From CAVSKL01 sp963728475 [NCBI: Candidatus Eiseniibacteriota bacterium] (lineage in GTDB: Bacteria; Eisenbacteria; RBG-16-71-46; JABDJR01): DNA of 64,000 bases. A program made the translations under genes and the position numbers. Shown here piece after piece: positions 1 to 9,395 of the stretch. Location: the NCBI GenBank assembly GCA_963728475.1, contig CAVSKL010000001.1, forward strand, positions 1,240,001 to 1,304,000, in the 5' to 3' direction. The first letter of the stretch is position 1. Each line of letters opens with the position of its first letter. The notes under the pieces were generated by a model that was not told the origin of the DNA, did not search any database, and was given only the letters and a program-made list of their open reading frames with translations.

Positions 1-1
1 C

Positions 2-1942
<1,941 letters not shown>

Positions 1943-2154
1943 CCGGCGGCCGAAAGCCCGGTCCGGCCGCGCATCCGGCAAAGCGGCCCGGGCGCCCGCG
2001 GGGCAAGGTCCGCCCGCCTTGCCCGTCTTCCCGGGAGCGGTGTAAGCTTCAGGCACTTCACATCGTCGTTACGCGCCTCCTTGCCCCCAGGCGCCGGTCA
2101 GTCGTTCCTTCAGGCCTTCGTCATCCGGGCCCTCAACCAGGAGTCGATTCCGCC

Positions 2155-3480
2155 ATGACCTCGCGCCCGTCCGCCTCCCGGCCGCCCGTCTCCACTCCGT
2201 CCTTCCTGGAGCGCTTCCGGCGGGTTCGCGCCGCCACCGAGGCCCTCTGCGCCACCCTCCGGACCGAGGACTACGTCATCCAGTCGATGCCCGACGTGAG
2301 CCCGACCAAGTGGCATCTGGCGCACACCAGCTGGTTCTTCGAGACCTTCGTCCTGGAGCGCGGCGTCCCGGATTTCCAGCCTTTTCACCCGCAATACCGG
2401 TATCTCTTCAACTCCTATTACAACTCGGTGGGGCCGATGTTCTTCCGTCCCGAACGCGGGCTTCTCTCCCGGCCCACGGTGGAGGAGGTCTTCGCCTACC
2501 GCAAGCACGTGGACGAAGGGATGACCCGGTTCCTGGAGTCGGGCGATCCGGCGCGGGTGGCGGAAGTCACCCCGGTGGTGACCCTGGGGCTCCACCACGA
2601 ACAGCAGCACCAGGAACTCCTTCTCACCGACATCAAGCACGTGCTCTCGCTGAACCCTCTGGGACCGGTGTTCCGGGACCGTGAGCCGGGGCGGGAGGGC
2701 GACACGCCCGCCGCGGGATGGCTGGAGTTCGAGGCAGGGCTCCGGGAGATCGGCTTCGCCGGCCGGGGTTTTGCCTACGACAACGAGGGCCCGCGCCATC
2801 GCGAGTTCGTGAGGGCGTTCCGGCTTGCCGACCGCCCGGTCACCGCCGGCGAGTATCTGGCGTTCCTGGAGGACGGCGGATACCGGCGCCCGGATCTCTG
2901 GCTCTCCGACGGCTGGGCCACGGTGCAGGCGCAGGGTTGGACCGCGCCGCTCTACTGGCGCCGCGATTCCGACCGCTGGCTCCAGTTCACTCTCTCCGGA
3001 TGGCGGCCGGTGCTCCGCAGCGAACCGGTGGCCCACGTGAGCCTGTACGAGGCGGACGCGTTCGCCCGATGGGCGGGCGCGCGCCTTCCCACCGAGGCGG
3101 AATGGGAGATCGCGGCGGAAAGATCGGCGATCCGCGGGAACTTCGTGGAAACCGGGCGGCTCCATCCCGCGGGGGCCGGGGCCTCGGAGGTGGAAGCCGG
3201 TCCCGACGGTGACGCCGTGCCCGCGACCGCCGGCGGGCCATCGCGGCGGATGTTCGGCGACGTGTGGGAGTGGACGGCGAGCCCGTACTCGCCGTATCCG
3301 GGCTACCGGCCGCCGGCGGGGGCGCTGGGGGAGTACAACGGCAAGTTCATGGTGAACCAGATGGTGCTCCGGGGCGGGTCGTGCGCCACCCCGGTTTCGC
3401 ACATCCGCCCCACCTACCGGAACTTCTTCCCCCCGTCCGCGCGCTGGCAGTTCTCGGGCATTCGGCTGGCGCGGGACTGA
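2155..3480 (+). CDS. egtB: EgtB-type sulfoxide synthase (ergothioneine pathway)
   Basis: Predicted non-haem iron enzyme joining hercynine to a thiol donor (gamma-glutamylcysteine or cysteine) with O2. 441 aa from ATG 2155, preceded by CAGGAG about 11 nt upstream. The N-terminal DinB_2 domain has WH54LAH57 and a HHEQQH segment (H148, H152) that supply the three-His iron site. The C-terminal half is a formylglycine-generating-enzyme-like lectin fold with RLPTEAEWEIA, GDVWEWTASPY and the closing LRGGS...R.TYRNFFPP...GIRLARD. No egtD or egtC lies nearby, so donor specificity cannot be read from context. It is clearly distinct from the second family member at 18063-19412. A frame running in from acs at 94 is only a chance extension; the homology begins after 2155. 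Confidence 0.88.
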   Translation: MTSRPSASRPPVSTPSFLERFRRVRAATEALCATLRTEDYVIQSMPDVSPTKWHLAHTSWFFETFVLERGVPDFQPFHPQYRYLFNSYYNSVGPMFFRPERGLLSRPTVEEVFAYRKHVDEGMTRFLESGDPARVAEVTPVVTLGLHHEQQHQELLLTDIKHVLSLNPLGPVFRDREPGREGDTPAAGWLEFEAGLREIGFAGRGFAYDNEGPRHREFVRAFRLADRPVTAGEYLAFLEDGGYRRPDLWLSDGWATVQAQGWTAPLYWRRDSDRWLQFTLSGWRPVLRSEPVAHVSLYEADAFARWAGARLPTEAEWEIAAERSAIRGNFVETGRLHPAGAGASEVEAGPDGDAVPATAGGPSRRMFGDVWEWTASPYSPYPGYRPPAGALGEYNGKFMVNQMVLRGGSCATPVSHIRPTYRNFFPPSARWQFSGIRLARD

Positions 3481-3589
3481 GCGCGGGCGCGGCGGCGGGC
3501 AGCGCCTCGTCGCCGGGGCGGTCGCCGGCCCGCCCGGCGGCGGCGCGGGAAGTTTCCCCGGGAAACCGGCCCGGCCGCGTTCCCCGGGC

Positions 3590-4025
3590 GCGTCGCTTTG
3601 AGATACCCGGGTGCGGCCCGGGTCGCCGCCTCGGAGCCTCTGAGCGCGACTGCTGACCGTGCCGGTCGAGCCCCGCGAACCCGGAGCGTCTGAGCTACGG
3701 CCGCCGGCGCCCATTTGCCGCCGGCCGCGAACCCGGGTAGTACGTTGGGGCGCTTGAGGATACCCGGGTGCGGCCCGGGTCGCCACCCCGAGCCTCCGGG
3801 CGCTACGGCCGCCGGCGCCCATTTGCTGCCGGCCGCGAACCCGGGTATTGCGTTGGGGCGCTTGAGGATACCCGGGTGCGGCCCGGGCCGCCGCCTCGGA
3901 GCGTCTGAGCGCGACGGCCGCCGGCGCCGGTCGAGCCCGCGAACCCGGAGCGTCTGGGCGCTACGGCCGCCCGCGCCCTTTTGCCGCCGGCCGCGAACCC
4001 GGGTATTGCGTGGGGGCGCTCCTAC
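3590..4025. repeat. GC-rich ~108-bp intergenic direct repeats
   Basis: The 540-bp gap between egtB and the convergent Mpo1-like gene holds no gene I can support. It is built from imperfect copies of a unit containing TACCCGGGTGCGGCCCGGG, a GCTACGGCCGCCGGCGCCC block and GCGAACCCGGGTA. The CTTGAGGATACCCGGGTG segment recurs at 3753 and 3861 (108 bp apart), with a related copy near 3596 and a last half-copy ending near 4020. Units differ by substitutions and by insertion of a GGTCGAGCCC(C)GCGAACCCGGAGCGTCTG stretch. Copies are adjacent rather than separated by unique spacers, so this is a degenerate tandem array. Function unknown. Confidence 0.8.
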
Positions 4026-4420
4026 CGGCCCTGGTCCGCCCGCGCCGGGGGCCGGGCGTCGGGGCCGGGCTGTCCCGCTGCGCGGAGGGCGCGGGCCCAT
4101 CCGCCGGTGAACACGAACTTCGGGAAGGCGTACCACTCCTCCACCAGGGTCCGCCGCACCGCGTCGCCGGAACCTATGTAGGGAACCGGCGGAGTTCTCT
4201 CCAGCCGGTGGCCGCGCCCCTGGGCCCAGAGCGAAACCGTCACCGCGACCAGGGAGACCGCCCCCAGGAGCAGCGTGCCGTTCGCGAGGGTGATGAGTAT
4301 CCCGACGTTGCCGGCCAGGAAAAGTGGCACCGCGACCAGGTGGATAAGCAGGTTCGCCCGGGAGCGATGGTGGAGCGCGTAGTCGCGCGGACGGGGCTTC
4401 CGGGCCGTGGTCGCGGTCAT
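4022..4420 (-). CDS. Mpo1-like (DUF962) membrane protein
   Basis: 132 aa from the ATG at 4420, which has a GGAGA ribosome site; the longer upstream extension is not protein-like. The N-terminal part reads YALHHRSRANLLIHLVAVPL, followed by two hydrophobic helices (about residues 24-65), then QGRGHRLERTPPVPY and EEWYAFPKFVFTGGW. This pattern of a His-rich start, paired membrane helices, GH.xE and an FPKFV-type end matches the Mpo1-like/DUF962 family; yeast Mpo1 is an ER dioxygenase acting on 2-hydroxy fatty acids. The bacterial function is not established. It is followed upstream on the same strand by another small membrane protein. Confidence 0.65.
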   Translation of the reverse strand: MTATTARKPRPRDYALHHRSRANLLIHLVAVPLFLAGNVGILITLANGTLLLGAVSLVAVTVSLWAQGRGHRLERTPPVPYIGSGDAVRRTLVEEWYAFPKFVFTGGWARALRAAGQPGPDARPPARADQGR

Positions 4421-4583
4421 GAGCGTCTCCTCGGTTGGGGGGCAGTGGCGCCGGACGGCATTGTCGCAGTTTTCCCGGCGGGAGCGAAAGGCCGATGGCA
4501 GGGATCTCGACCGGCGGCGCTCGAGGGCGCGGCGGGGGCGTCTCCCCCGGAAATTCTCGATCCGGGCCGGAACGCCCGAGAGG

Positions 4584-5006
4584 TCAGGCTTCGGGGTCCC
4601 GTTTCCGCACCAGCCCCACCCCGAGCACCAGCACCCCCGCCGCCAGGAGCACGGCCCCGGCATAGGCCAGGTAGATGAAGCCGTTGGGCCGGGTGGCGTC
4701 CGGGCTGAGCACCGACAGAAAGAAAGCCGCAGGGAGCAGGATGGCGGAGAGGGGGATGGCGCTCCTCACGAACTGCTTGAGCCTCTCGCCCAGCCCCGCC
4801 TCGTCGACGTATCGCAGCGCGATCAGGGAGAGGAGCAGGAGCACGCCGGCATGGGCGTGTCCCGCCCTCCAGAGATTCTGGCGGAGGGGGTTCGCCATGT
4901 AGCGGGGGTCGTGTACGAGAAGGCGCAGCAACTCCACCCCGCCGTACATCACGGTCGGCAGCACGATCAGGAGCAGGCCGGCGAGCTTGCGTGAGTTCCG
5001 GCTCAT
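4584..5006 (-). CDS. Four-helix membrane protein, unknown function
   Basis: 140 aa from the ATG at 5006, which follows an AGAGGAACGC ribosome site; an upstream in-frame ATG at 5027 is less likely. Four hydrophobic segments are visible (about residues 9-28, 46-64, 79-98 and 110-131). The second opens with RAGHAHAG, two histidines on one helix face, which could hold a metal or haem, though I do not recognise the family. It sits between the Mpo1-like gene and a NUDIX gene, all on the minus strand, and may be co-transcribed with them. Confidence 0.7.
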   Translation of the reverse strand: MSRNSRKLAGLLLIVLPTVMYGGVELLRLLVHDPRYMANPLRQNLWRAGHAHAGVLLLLSLIALRYVDEAGLGERLKQFVRSAIPLSAILLPAAFFLSVLSPDATRPNGFIYLAYAGAVLLAAGVLVLGVGLVRKRDPEA

Positions 5007-5064
5007 GCGTTCCTCTCCGCGCGGCAATCGCCCCCGCGGCCGGTCCCGCGGCGCCGGCCGGCGG

Positions 5065-5523
5065 TCAACCGAGCCTCTCTTCCAGTTGCTCCAGGAGATC
5101 CAGTTGCCCCTCGAGGATCTTGCGGCGGGCGGACTCCAGCGAAAACCACTCGGCGCGGTCGATCTCGGGAAACTCCTTCCGCTTCCCGGACCGGGGGGGC
5201 CACTCCATGGAGAAGGTGTTGCTCCGGACGGCCGCCGTATCCAGATCGCCGTCCACCGCCCAGGCGTGCACGATCTTCCCGCCGGGCTGGCGGACCGGAT
5301 TCAGCGCGATCTCTTCGCCCGTGACTCCGACCCCGGTTTCCTCCTCGAACTCCCTCCTGGCGGTGGCCAAGGGTTCCTCGTCCTCCTCCAGCTCGCCCTT
5401 GGGGATGGTCCAGGCGCCGTCGTCCCGGTCGGACCAGTAGGGTCCTCCCGGGTGCACCAGAAGAACCTCGACGCCGTCCCCGGTGCGCCGGTAAAGCAGG
5501 AGTCCCGCGCTCTGCCTGGGCAT
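5065..5523 (-). CDS. NUDIX hydrolase
   Basis: 152 aa starting at the ATG at 5523 behind a GAGAGGAAGC ribosome site. The NUDIX box is complete: GELEEDEEPLATARREFEEE followed by TGV fits G-x5-E-x7-REUxEExGU, about residues 43-65. The N-terminus PRQSAGLLLYRRTGDGVEVL and the GPYWSDRDDGAWTIPKGE segment are typical of the group of NTP or dinucleotide-polyphosphate pyrophosphohydrolases (MutT/Ap4A-like) that carry WTIPKGE. Soluble cytoplasmic enzyme; substrate not predictable. The C-terminus EQLEERLG is helical. It is the upstream gene of a minus-strand run with two small membrane proteins. Confidence 0.9.
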   Translation of the reverse strand: MPRQSAGLLLYRRTGDGVEVLLVHPGGPYWSDRDDGAWTIPKGELEEDEEPLATARREFEEETGVGVTGEEIALNPVRQPGGKIVHAWAVDGDLDTAAVRSNTFSMEWPPRSGKRKEFPEIDRAEWFSLESARRKILEGQLDLLEQLEERLG

Positions 5524-5880
5524 GATTGCTTCCTCTCGCAAAGTGATGAGCGAGGCTGCCCCCCGCCTTACCATGAATCGATGACGGCGCCGCGCGCCTT
5601 TTCCCAGTGTACCCCGCCAAGCGGCGTCCGGAACACGGTGTTGTCCTCCGCCGGCGGCGACGGCGCCTGAATCACCCGCCGGGGCCCGGCCGCGGCTTCC
5701 GGCCCGCCACCGCCACCTGCACGCCGGCGAAGCCGGCGCCGGGGCCCGCGGATTCCCGGTGACGGGTCGAAAGCCGACCGAAACGATCCTCCGATATTCG
5801 CCCTTGCGGGCGCTCCGCGCAAGGCGCCGCCGGCCGGAGGTATACTGGGTCTCGCTTCCGGTCGAGAGGGGAGGTTCGCC
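5524..5880. other. Divergent intergenic region
   Basis: About 357 bp between the minus-strand NUDIX gene and the plus-strand lipoprotein gene at 5881. No coding potential beyond shadows is apparent. It contains the NUDIX ribosome site at its left end and a TATACT box at 5841 at its right end. Confidence 0.6.
5841..5846 (+). promoter_or_regulatory. Candidate -10 element (TATACT)
   Basis: TATACT, a close match to the TATAAT box, stands out in GC-rich DNA 34 nt before the ATG at 5881, with a GGGGAGG ribosome site in between. No good -35 hexamer is visible 17 bp upstream. Followed by GGG, as at several other gene starts here. Confidence 0.4.
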
Positions 5881-6945
5881 ATGGGTACTGCACGGTATCG
5901 GTGCGCGGGGTTTGTCCGGGCGGCGGCGATGGTTCTCTTGGCGGCGCCGGCCGCGGGGTGCGGGGGCGGCGGGACCGAGCCTTTGCCGGAGACGCTTCCC
6001 TTCGAGCACTACGACGCGGGCTTCTTCTCCATCGACAAGCCGCGGGGCTGGCAGGTGCTCACCGCCGGCGGCTGCACCACGTTCGCGTTCCTGCTTCGCG
6101 ATCCCCAGGAGCCGCTCCGCCAGATCTTCTACTTCGGCACCCTGGGCCCGGTATACCTCAATCAAGAGCAGAAGGACCTCGACGCCTGGTACGTGGCTCA
6201 CGGCGGCTTTCCGCACACCTGGATGGATGCGCCGGTGGTCGACCCCCTCACGCCGGAGAACTTCATCGCCCACTGGCCGCGGATCGCGGAGATGAACGCG
6301 GCGACGGCGTTCATGCCGGACTTCCCCCCGCTCGCCGACCTGGCGCTCGTCGCCCATGCCTCGCAGGCGGCCATGCTTCCCGGGGCGTTCACCGGGAACG
6401 CCCGGGGCCTCTTCGGCCGGAACGGCCGGGTGGGGGAGGGCATGTTCCTGGCCACGGTGAAGACCTTCTCGCCCTGGACGGGAAACCCGGGAGGCGGAAC
6501 CGCCTACGGCAACTTCGTCTGCGGGGTGAGCGCGCCCAAGGGCGAGTTCGCCGGGGTCGCCGACCGCCTGGTGGCGTCGCTCGAGAGCTTCACCGTGACC
6601 CGGGGCTACGTCGACGATTGTTTCCGCCAGGCGCAGCAGCAATGGGGGGCGGTGGCGGCGGCGGGAAGAACGCTCAGCGAGGCCTCGGACGTGCTGTGGG
6701 AAGGATGGGAGGCGCGCACGCACTCCGAGGACATCTCCGCGGAGAAGTGGAGCGACGCCTATCGCGACGTGGAACGCGTCTACGACCCGGGCACCGGCGA
6801 GGTCTACGAGGTGCCGGTGGGGTGGTACACCGACTACGACCTTCACCGGGGCGAGTACGACATGAGCGGGCTCCAGCCCATGCCCCCGGACGACTGGGAG
6901 GCCTGGATGCGGGCGGTGCTGGAAGGGTCGAGCCGCATCCACTGA
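5881..6945 (+). CDS. Exported lipoprotein, unknown function
   Basis: 354 aa with a strong GGGGAGG ribosome site. The N-terminus has a positively charged start, a hydrophobic stretch and a lipobox-like APAAGC at about residues 22-27, followed by GGGG, so a lipid-anchored envelope protein is expected. The mature part is rich in Trp, Phe and Gly and has a compact alpha/beta look, with segments such as DAGFFSIDKPRGWQV near the N-terminus that resemble PsbP-like or stress-protein folds beginning with a fatty-acid or sugar-binding sheet. The C-terminus includes DPGTGEVYEVPVGWYTDYD, a motif seen in uncharacterised proteins. I do not recognise a defined family and assign no function. Confidence 0.75.
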   Translation: MGTARYRCAGFVRAAAMVLLAAPAAGCGGGGTEPLPETLPFEHYDAGFFSIDKPRGWQVLTAGGCTTFAFLLRDPQEPLRQIFYFGTLGPVYLNQEQKDLDAWYVAHGGFPHTWMDAPVVDPLTPENFIAHWPRIAEMNAATAFMPDFPPLADLALVAHASQAAMLPGAFTGNARGLFGRNGRVGEGMFLATVKTFSPWTGNPGGGTAYGNFVCGVSAPKGEFAGVADRLVASLESFTVTRGYVDDCFRQAQQQWGAVAAAGRTLSEASDVLWEGWEARTHSEDISAEKWSDAYRDVERVYDPGTGEVYEVPVGWYTDYDLHRGEYDMSGLQPMPPDDWEAWMRAVLEGSSRIH

Positions 6946-6982
6946 TCCCGGCGCGACTCCGTTCCGGAGCGCCGGACCCCGC

Positions 6983-8143
6983 CTATCCGCTGACCTTGAT
7001 CGAGCCGCTCCCGGTGTCGAGCTTGACCTGCGCCCCGCCGTCGCCGATCCTGAAGTTGAGGTCGCGGCGGGTGCTCTTGTGCACGCCGTCCCCGGGGAAG
7101 TCGAGCACGATGGAGCCGCTCCCGGTGGAGGCGGCCACGTCGGCGCCCGCGTCCTTGGGGACCGCCAGCTCGATGGAACCGCTTCCGGTGTCGAGCTTGA
7201 ACACGCCCGTTCCCATGTGCACCAGCTCGAGGGTGATGTCGCCGCTCCCGGCGTCCAGGTCGGCCTCCTCGGCGCTGATGCCGGAGGCGTCGATGGAGCC
7301 GCTCCCGGTATCCACGTAGAACGTGGTGCAGGTGGCGCCGCGCACCGAGACCCCGCCGGAACCGGTGTCGATGTGGATGCGCGGCCCCTTCACCGTGTCG
7401 AGCGTCACCGAGCCGCTCCCGGTGTCCACCAGCAGCTCGCCGTCGATGTCGCCCGCAGTGACGGGCCCGCTTCCGGTCTCCAGGTCGGCCTTGCCGGCCT
7501 GGTTGCGCGCCTCGATCCCGCCGCTCCCGGTGTCGGCGCGAAGCTCGCCCTTGATCCCGTTCAGGTTCATGCCGCCGGACTTGGCGTGCAGGTCCAGGTC
7601 CGCTTCCACGTCCGAGGCCTCGGTGGCCCCGACTCCGCTCCGCACCTTGAGCTTGGCCCCCCGCGGCACCTTGATCGTCACGTCGGCCCAGGCCTCCATG
7701 CCGCGCCCGGACCCCGAGACCTCGATCTTCTTGCCGCCGATCGCGCCCAGGAGTTCCGACCAGATTCCGTGATCCTTCCCCCCGTCGTCGCGGAGGGTGA
7801 AGGTGGACCGCGAATGCGATCCCAGCTCCGGATAGACGTACCGCGTCTCCCGGTCCACCGGGAACGGCACGCGGAGGGTGGGTTCGGCGCCGTCGGTGCG
7901 TTCGATCCGGATCGCGTCCCGGGTGGCGTCCTTGCCGTCCACCGCGACGTCGACCTCGAACGCGTCGCCGTCGGTTCCCTCGATCCGGATCTTTCCGATC
8001 AGGTCGTCCACGGTGAGCGATCCGGACCGGAAGGTCTCGTGCTGCGAGAATCCGGCGCGGGCGGGCGCCGCCGCCAGGACGGAGACGGTCAGGGCCAGGA
8101 CGTACGGTGCCGGACAGGCGAAGCGGCGGGAAAGGCGCGTCAT
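6983..8143 (-). CDS. DUF4097-type exported beta-repeat protein
   Basis: 386 aa from the ATG at 8143 behind AAGGAGA. A signal peptide (LALTVSVLAAAPARA) leads into a right-handed beta-solenoid of the DUF4097/adhesin-like family. From about residue 190 the protein is a ladder of rungs each marked D/ETGSGS/G/P (for example DTGSGGIEARN, ETGSGPVTAGD, DTGSGSVTLD, DTGSGGVSVRG, DTGSGSIDASG), spaced about 18-22 residues apart, some ten in total. Members of this family are thought to be surface or periplasmic beta-helices of uncertain function. It is divergent from the small gene at 8464 and has no obvious partner. Confidence 0.88.
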   Translation of the reverse strand: MTRLSRRFACPAPYVLALTVSVLAAAPARAGFSQHETFRSGSLTVDDLIGKIRIEGTDGDAFEVDVAVDGKDATRDAIRIERTDGAEPTLRVPFPVDRETRYVYPELGSHSRSTFTLRDDGGKDHGIWSELLGAIGGKKIEVSGSGRGMEAWADVTIKVPRGAKLKVRSGVGATEASDVEADLDLHAKSGGMNLNGIKGELRADTGSGGIEARNQAGKADLETGSGPVTAGDIDGELLVDTGSGSVTLDTVKGPRIHIDTGSGGVSVRGATCTTFYVDTGSGSIDASGISAEEADLDAGSGDITLELVHMGTGVFKLDTGSGSIELAVPKDAGADVAASTGSGSIVLDFPGDGVHKSTRRDLNFRIGDGGAQVKLDTGSGSIKVSG

Positions 8144-8463
8144 CAGTCTCTCCTTGGCACGGGACCGCGGCGGGGGAGGGGCGTCGCCCCGCCTCGAAGG
8201 TATGACGGCGGCGACAGGGGAAAGGTTGGAACGGGTCCGGGACCCGCGCCTGCCGCCGGCCGCCGCTTCAGTGTACGCAACCGGGCCTCGGGGGGTTGCA
8301 CGGGGGGCGGGCTTTCCCGCGCGGCCCGCATCCCGTGATTCCATCGGTGGTTGGGGGCGGCGGCGCTCCCATCGGGAGGCGCTTTCCCCCCGCCCGCCCC
8401 GGTCGCTAGAATGGAAGCCGCTTCGTCCTTCGAATCCGAGCCGACGGCGAAGGGAGGTATCGC
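8144..8463. other. Divergent intergenic region
   Basis: 320 bp between the DUF4097 gene and the Rho-N-like gene. It holds the ribosome site of the former, a TAGAAT box at 8407 for the latter and otherwise GC-rich sequence in which I see no gene or RNA. Confidence 0.6.
8407..8412 (+). promoter_or_regulatory. Candidate -10 element (TAGAAT)
   Basis: TAGAAT, one mismatch from TATAAT, lies 51 nt before the ATG at 8464; a TTCCCC hexamer lies roughly one spacer length upstream but is a weak -35. Confidence 0.4.
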
Positions 8464-8781
8464 ATGGACTGGCACGAACTCGAGAAGAAGAAGGTCACCG
8501 AACTCCGCGAGATGGCCAAGGAACACACCCAGCTCACCGGGGTGAGCGGCATGAACAAGGAGCACCTGGTCGAGGCCCTGGCCCACGCCATGGGGATCGA
8601 GAAGCCCCACAAGGTGGTTCACAGCGCCCAGAAGACCAAGATCAAGCAGGAGATCCGCGCGCTCAAGGCCGAGCGGCAGGACGCCATCGCCAAGCGCGAC
8701 AAGGCGACCATGGAATCCACCCGCGAGAAGATCCACCGCTTGCGCCGGAAGCTCCGCCGGATGGCGGTGGTCGGGACTTAG
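8464..8781 (+). CDS. Small Rho-N/SAP-like nucleic-acid-binding protein
   Basis: 105 aa starting at 8464, seven bases after a GGGAGG ribosome site. The first ~45 residues, KKKVTELREMAKEH...GMNKEHLVEALA, have the two-helix pattern of Rho N-terminal/SAP-like domains (x-x-L-x-x-M-A-K-x-x... N-K-x-x-L-V-x-A-L). These typically bind single-stranded or AT-rich nucleic acid. The rest (about residues 58-100) is a very basic amphipathic coiled coil ending KIHRLRRKLRRM. The protein is highly charged and probably cytoplasmic and nucleic-acid-associated. Monocistronic by position. Role unknown; a regulatory or nucleoid function is a guess. Confidence 0.8.
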   Translation: MDWHELEKKKVTELREMAKEHTQLTGVSGMNKEHLVEALAHAMGIEKPHKVVHSAQKTKIKQEIRALKAERQDAIAKRDKATMESTREKIHRLRRKLRRMAVVGT

Positions 8782-8842
8782 CAAACCGCGGAATGACCGG
8801 TCCGGCCGCGCCGGGAGCGCCGCCGGGCCGGCCCCGGTCTGC

Positions 8843-8848
8843 TACGCT
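8843..8848 (+). promoter_or_regulatory. Candidate -10 element (TACGCT)
   Basis: TACGCT followed by CTGGTCCCGGG, 78 nt before the start at 8927. The downstream GGTCCCGGG is shared with the element at 58426, and TCCCGGG with 29884. Confidence 0.3.
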
Positions 8849-8926
8849 CTGGTCCCGGGCGATCCGCCGGACCCGGCCTTCGTCCCGGGCTGGCGTTCAC
8901 GGTCCCGTCCCCACAGGAGGATCTCC

Positions 8927-9388
8927 ATGAAGCGACTCGCGATCGCAGTTATCGCGTGCATGTTCTTGATCGCACCCGTCCCGCTCCTGGCCCAGGAGCA
9001 CCCCGAACACCCCACCGACAAGCCGGTGTCGCAGGAGCCCGGCCTCACCAAGGACGGCCTCGCCGACGCCGCCCAGACCTGGGTCCAGCACCAGACCGCC
9101 ATGCAGGGCGGCTACTTCCTGGTTTACGACCCGGTGGCCAAGGCCCCGCTCGTGCTCACCCTGGACAAGGTGCACCGCGACCGGGTTTCCCGGCTGGGGG
9201 ACAATGAATACTTCGTCTGCGCCGACTTCAAGGCGACGAACGGCAAGACCTACGACATCGACGTGTTCATGACCCAGGGCGAGGACGGGGGGCTCCAGGC
9301 CACCGACCTCGGCATCCACAAGGTCGACGGCACCCCGCGCTATACCTGGTCCGAGGAGGACGGAGTGTGGAAGAAGAAGAAGGCGTAG
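8927..9388 (+). CDS. Exported protein, unknown function
   Basis: 153 aa with a clear signal peptide (MKRLAIAVIACMFLI...LLAQ, cleavage probably after LLA near residue 22) and a CAGGAGG ribosome site. The mature part begins EHPEHPTDKP, is soluble and contains a beta-rich region around GGYFLVYDPVAKAPLVL, DNEYFVCADFKATNGKTYD and FMTQGEDGGLQATDL, ending in a run of lysines. The central layout resembles small periplasmic proteins of a few uncultured phyla, but I do not recognise a named family. The next gene starts 7 nt after its stop, so the two are probably co-expressed. Confidence 0.75.
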   Translation: MKRLAIAVIACMFLIAPVPLLAQEHPEHPTDKPVSQEPGLTKDGLADAAQTWVQHQTAMQGGYFLVYDPVAKAPLVLTLDKVHRDRVSRLGDNEYFVCADFKATNGKTYDIDVFMTQGEDGGLQATDLGIHKVDGTPRYTWSEEDGVWKKKKA

Positions 9389-9395
9389 CTCTCCC

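Noticed and set aside
3590-4025. CRISPR array
   Set aside because: Units adjoin without unique spacers, differ in length and sequence, and no cas genes are near.
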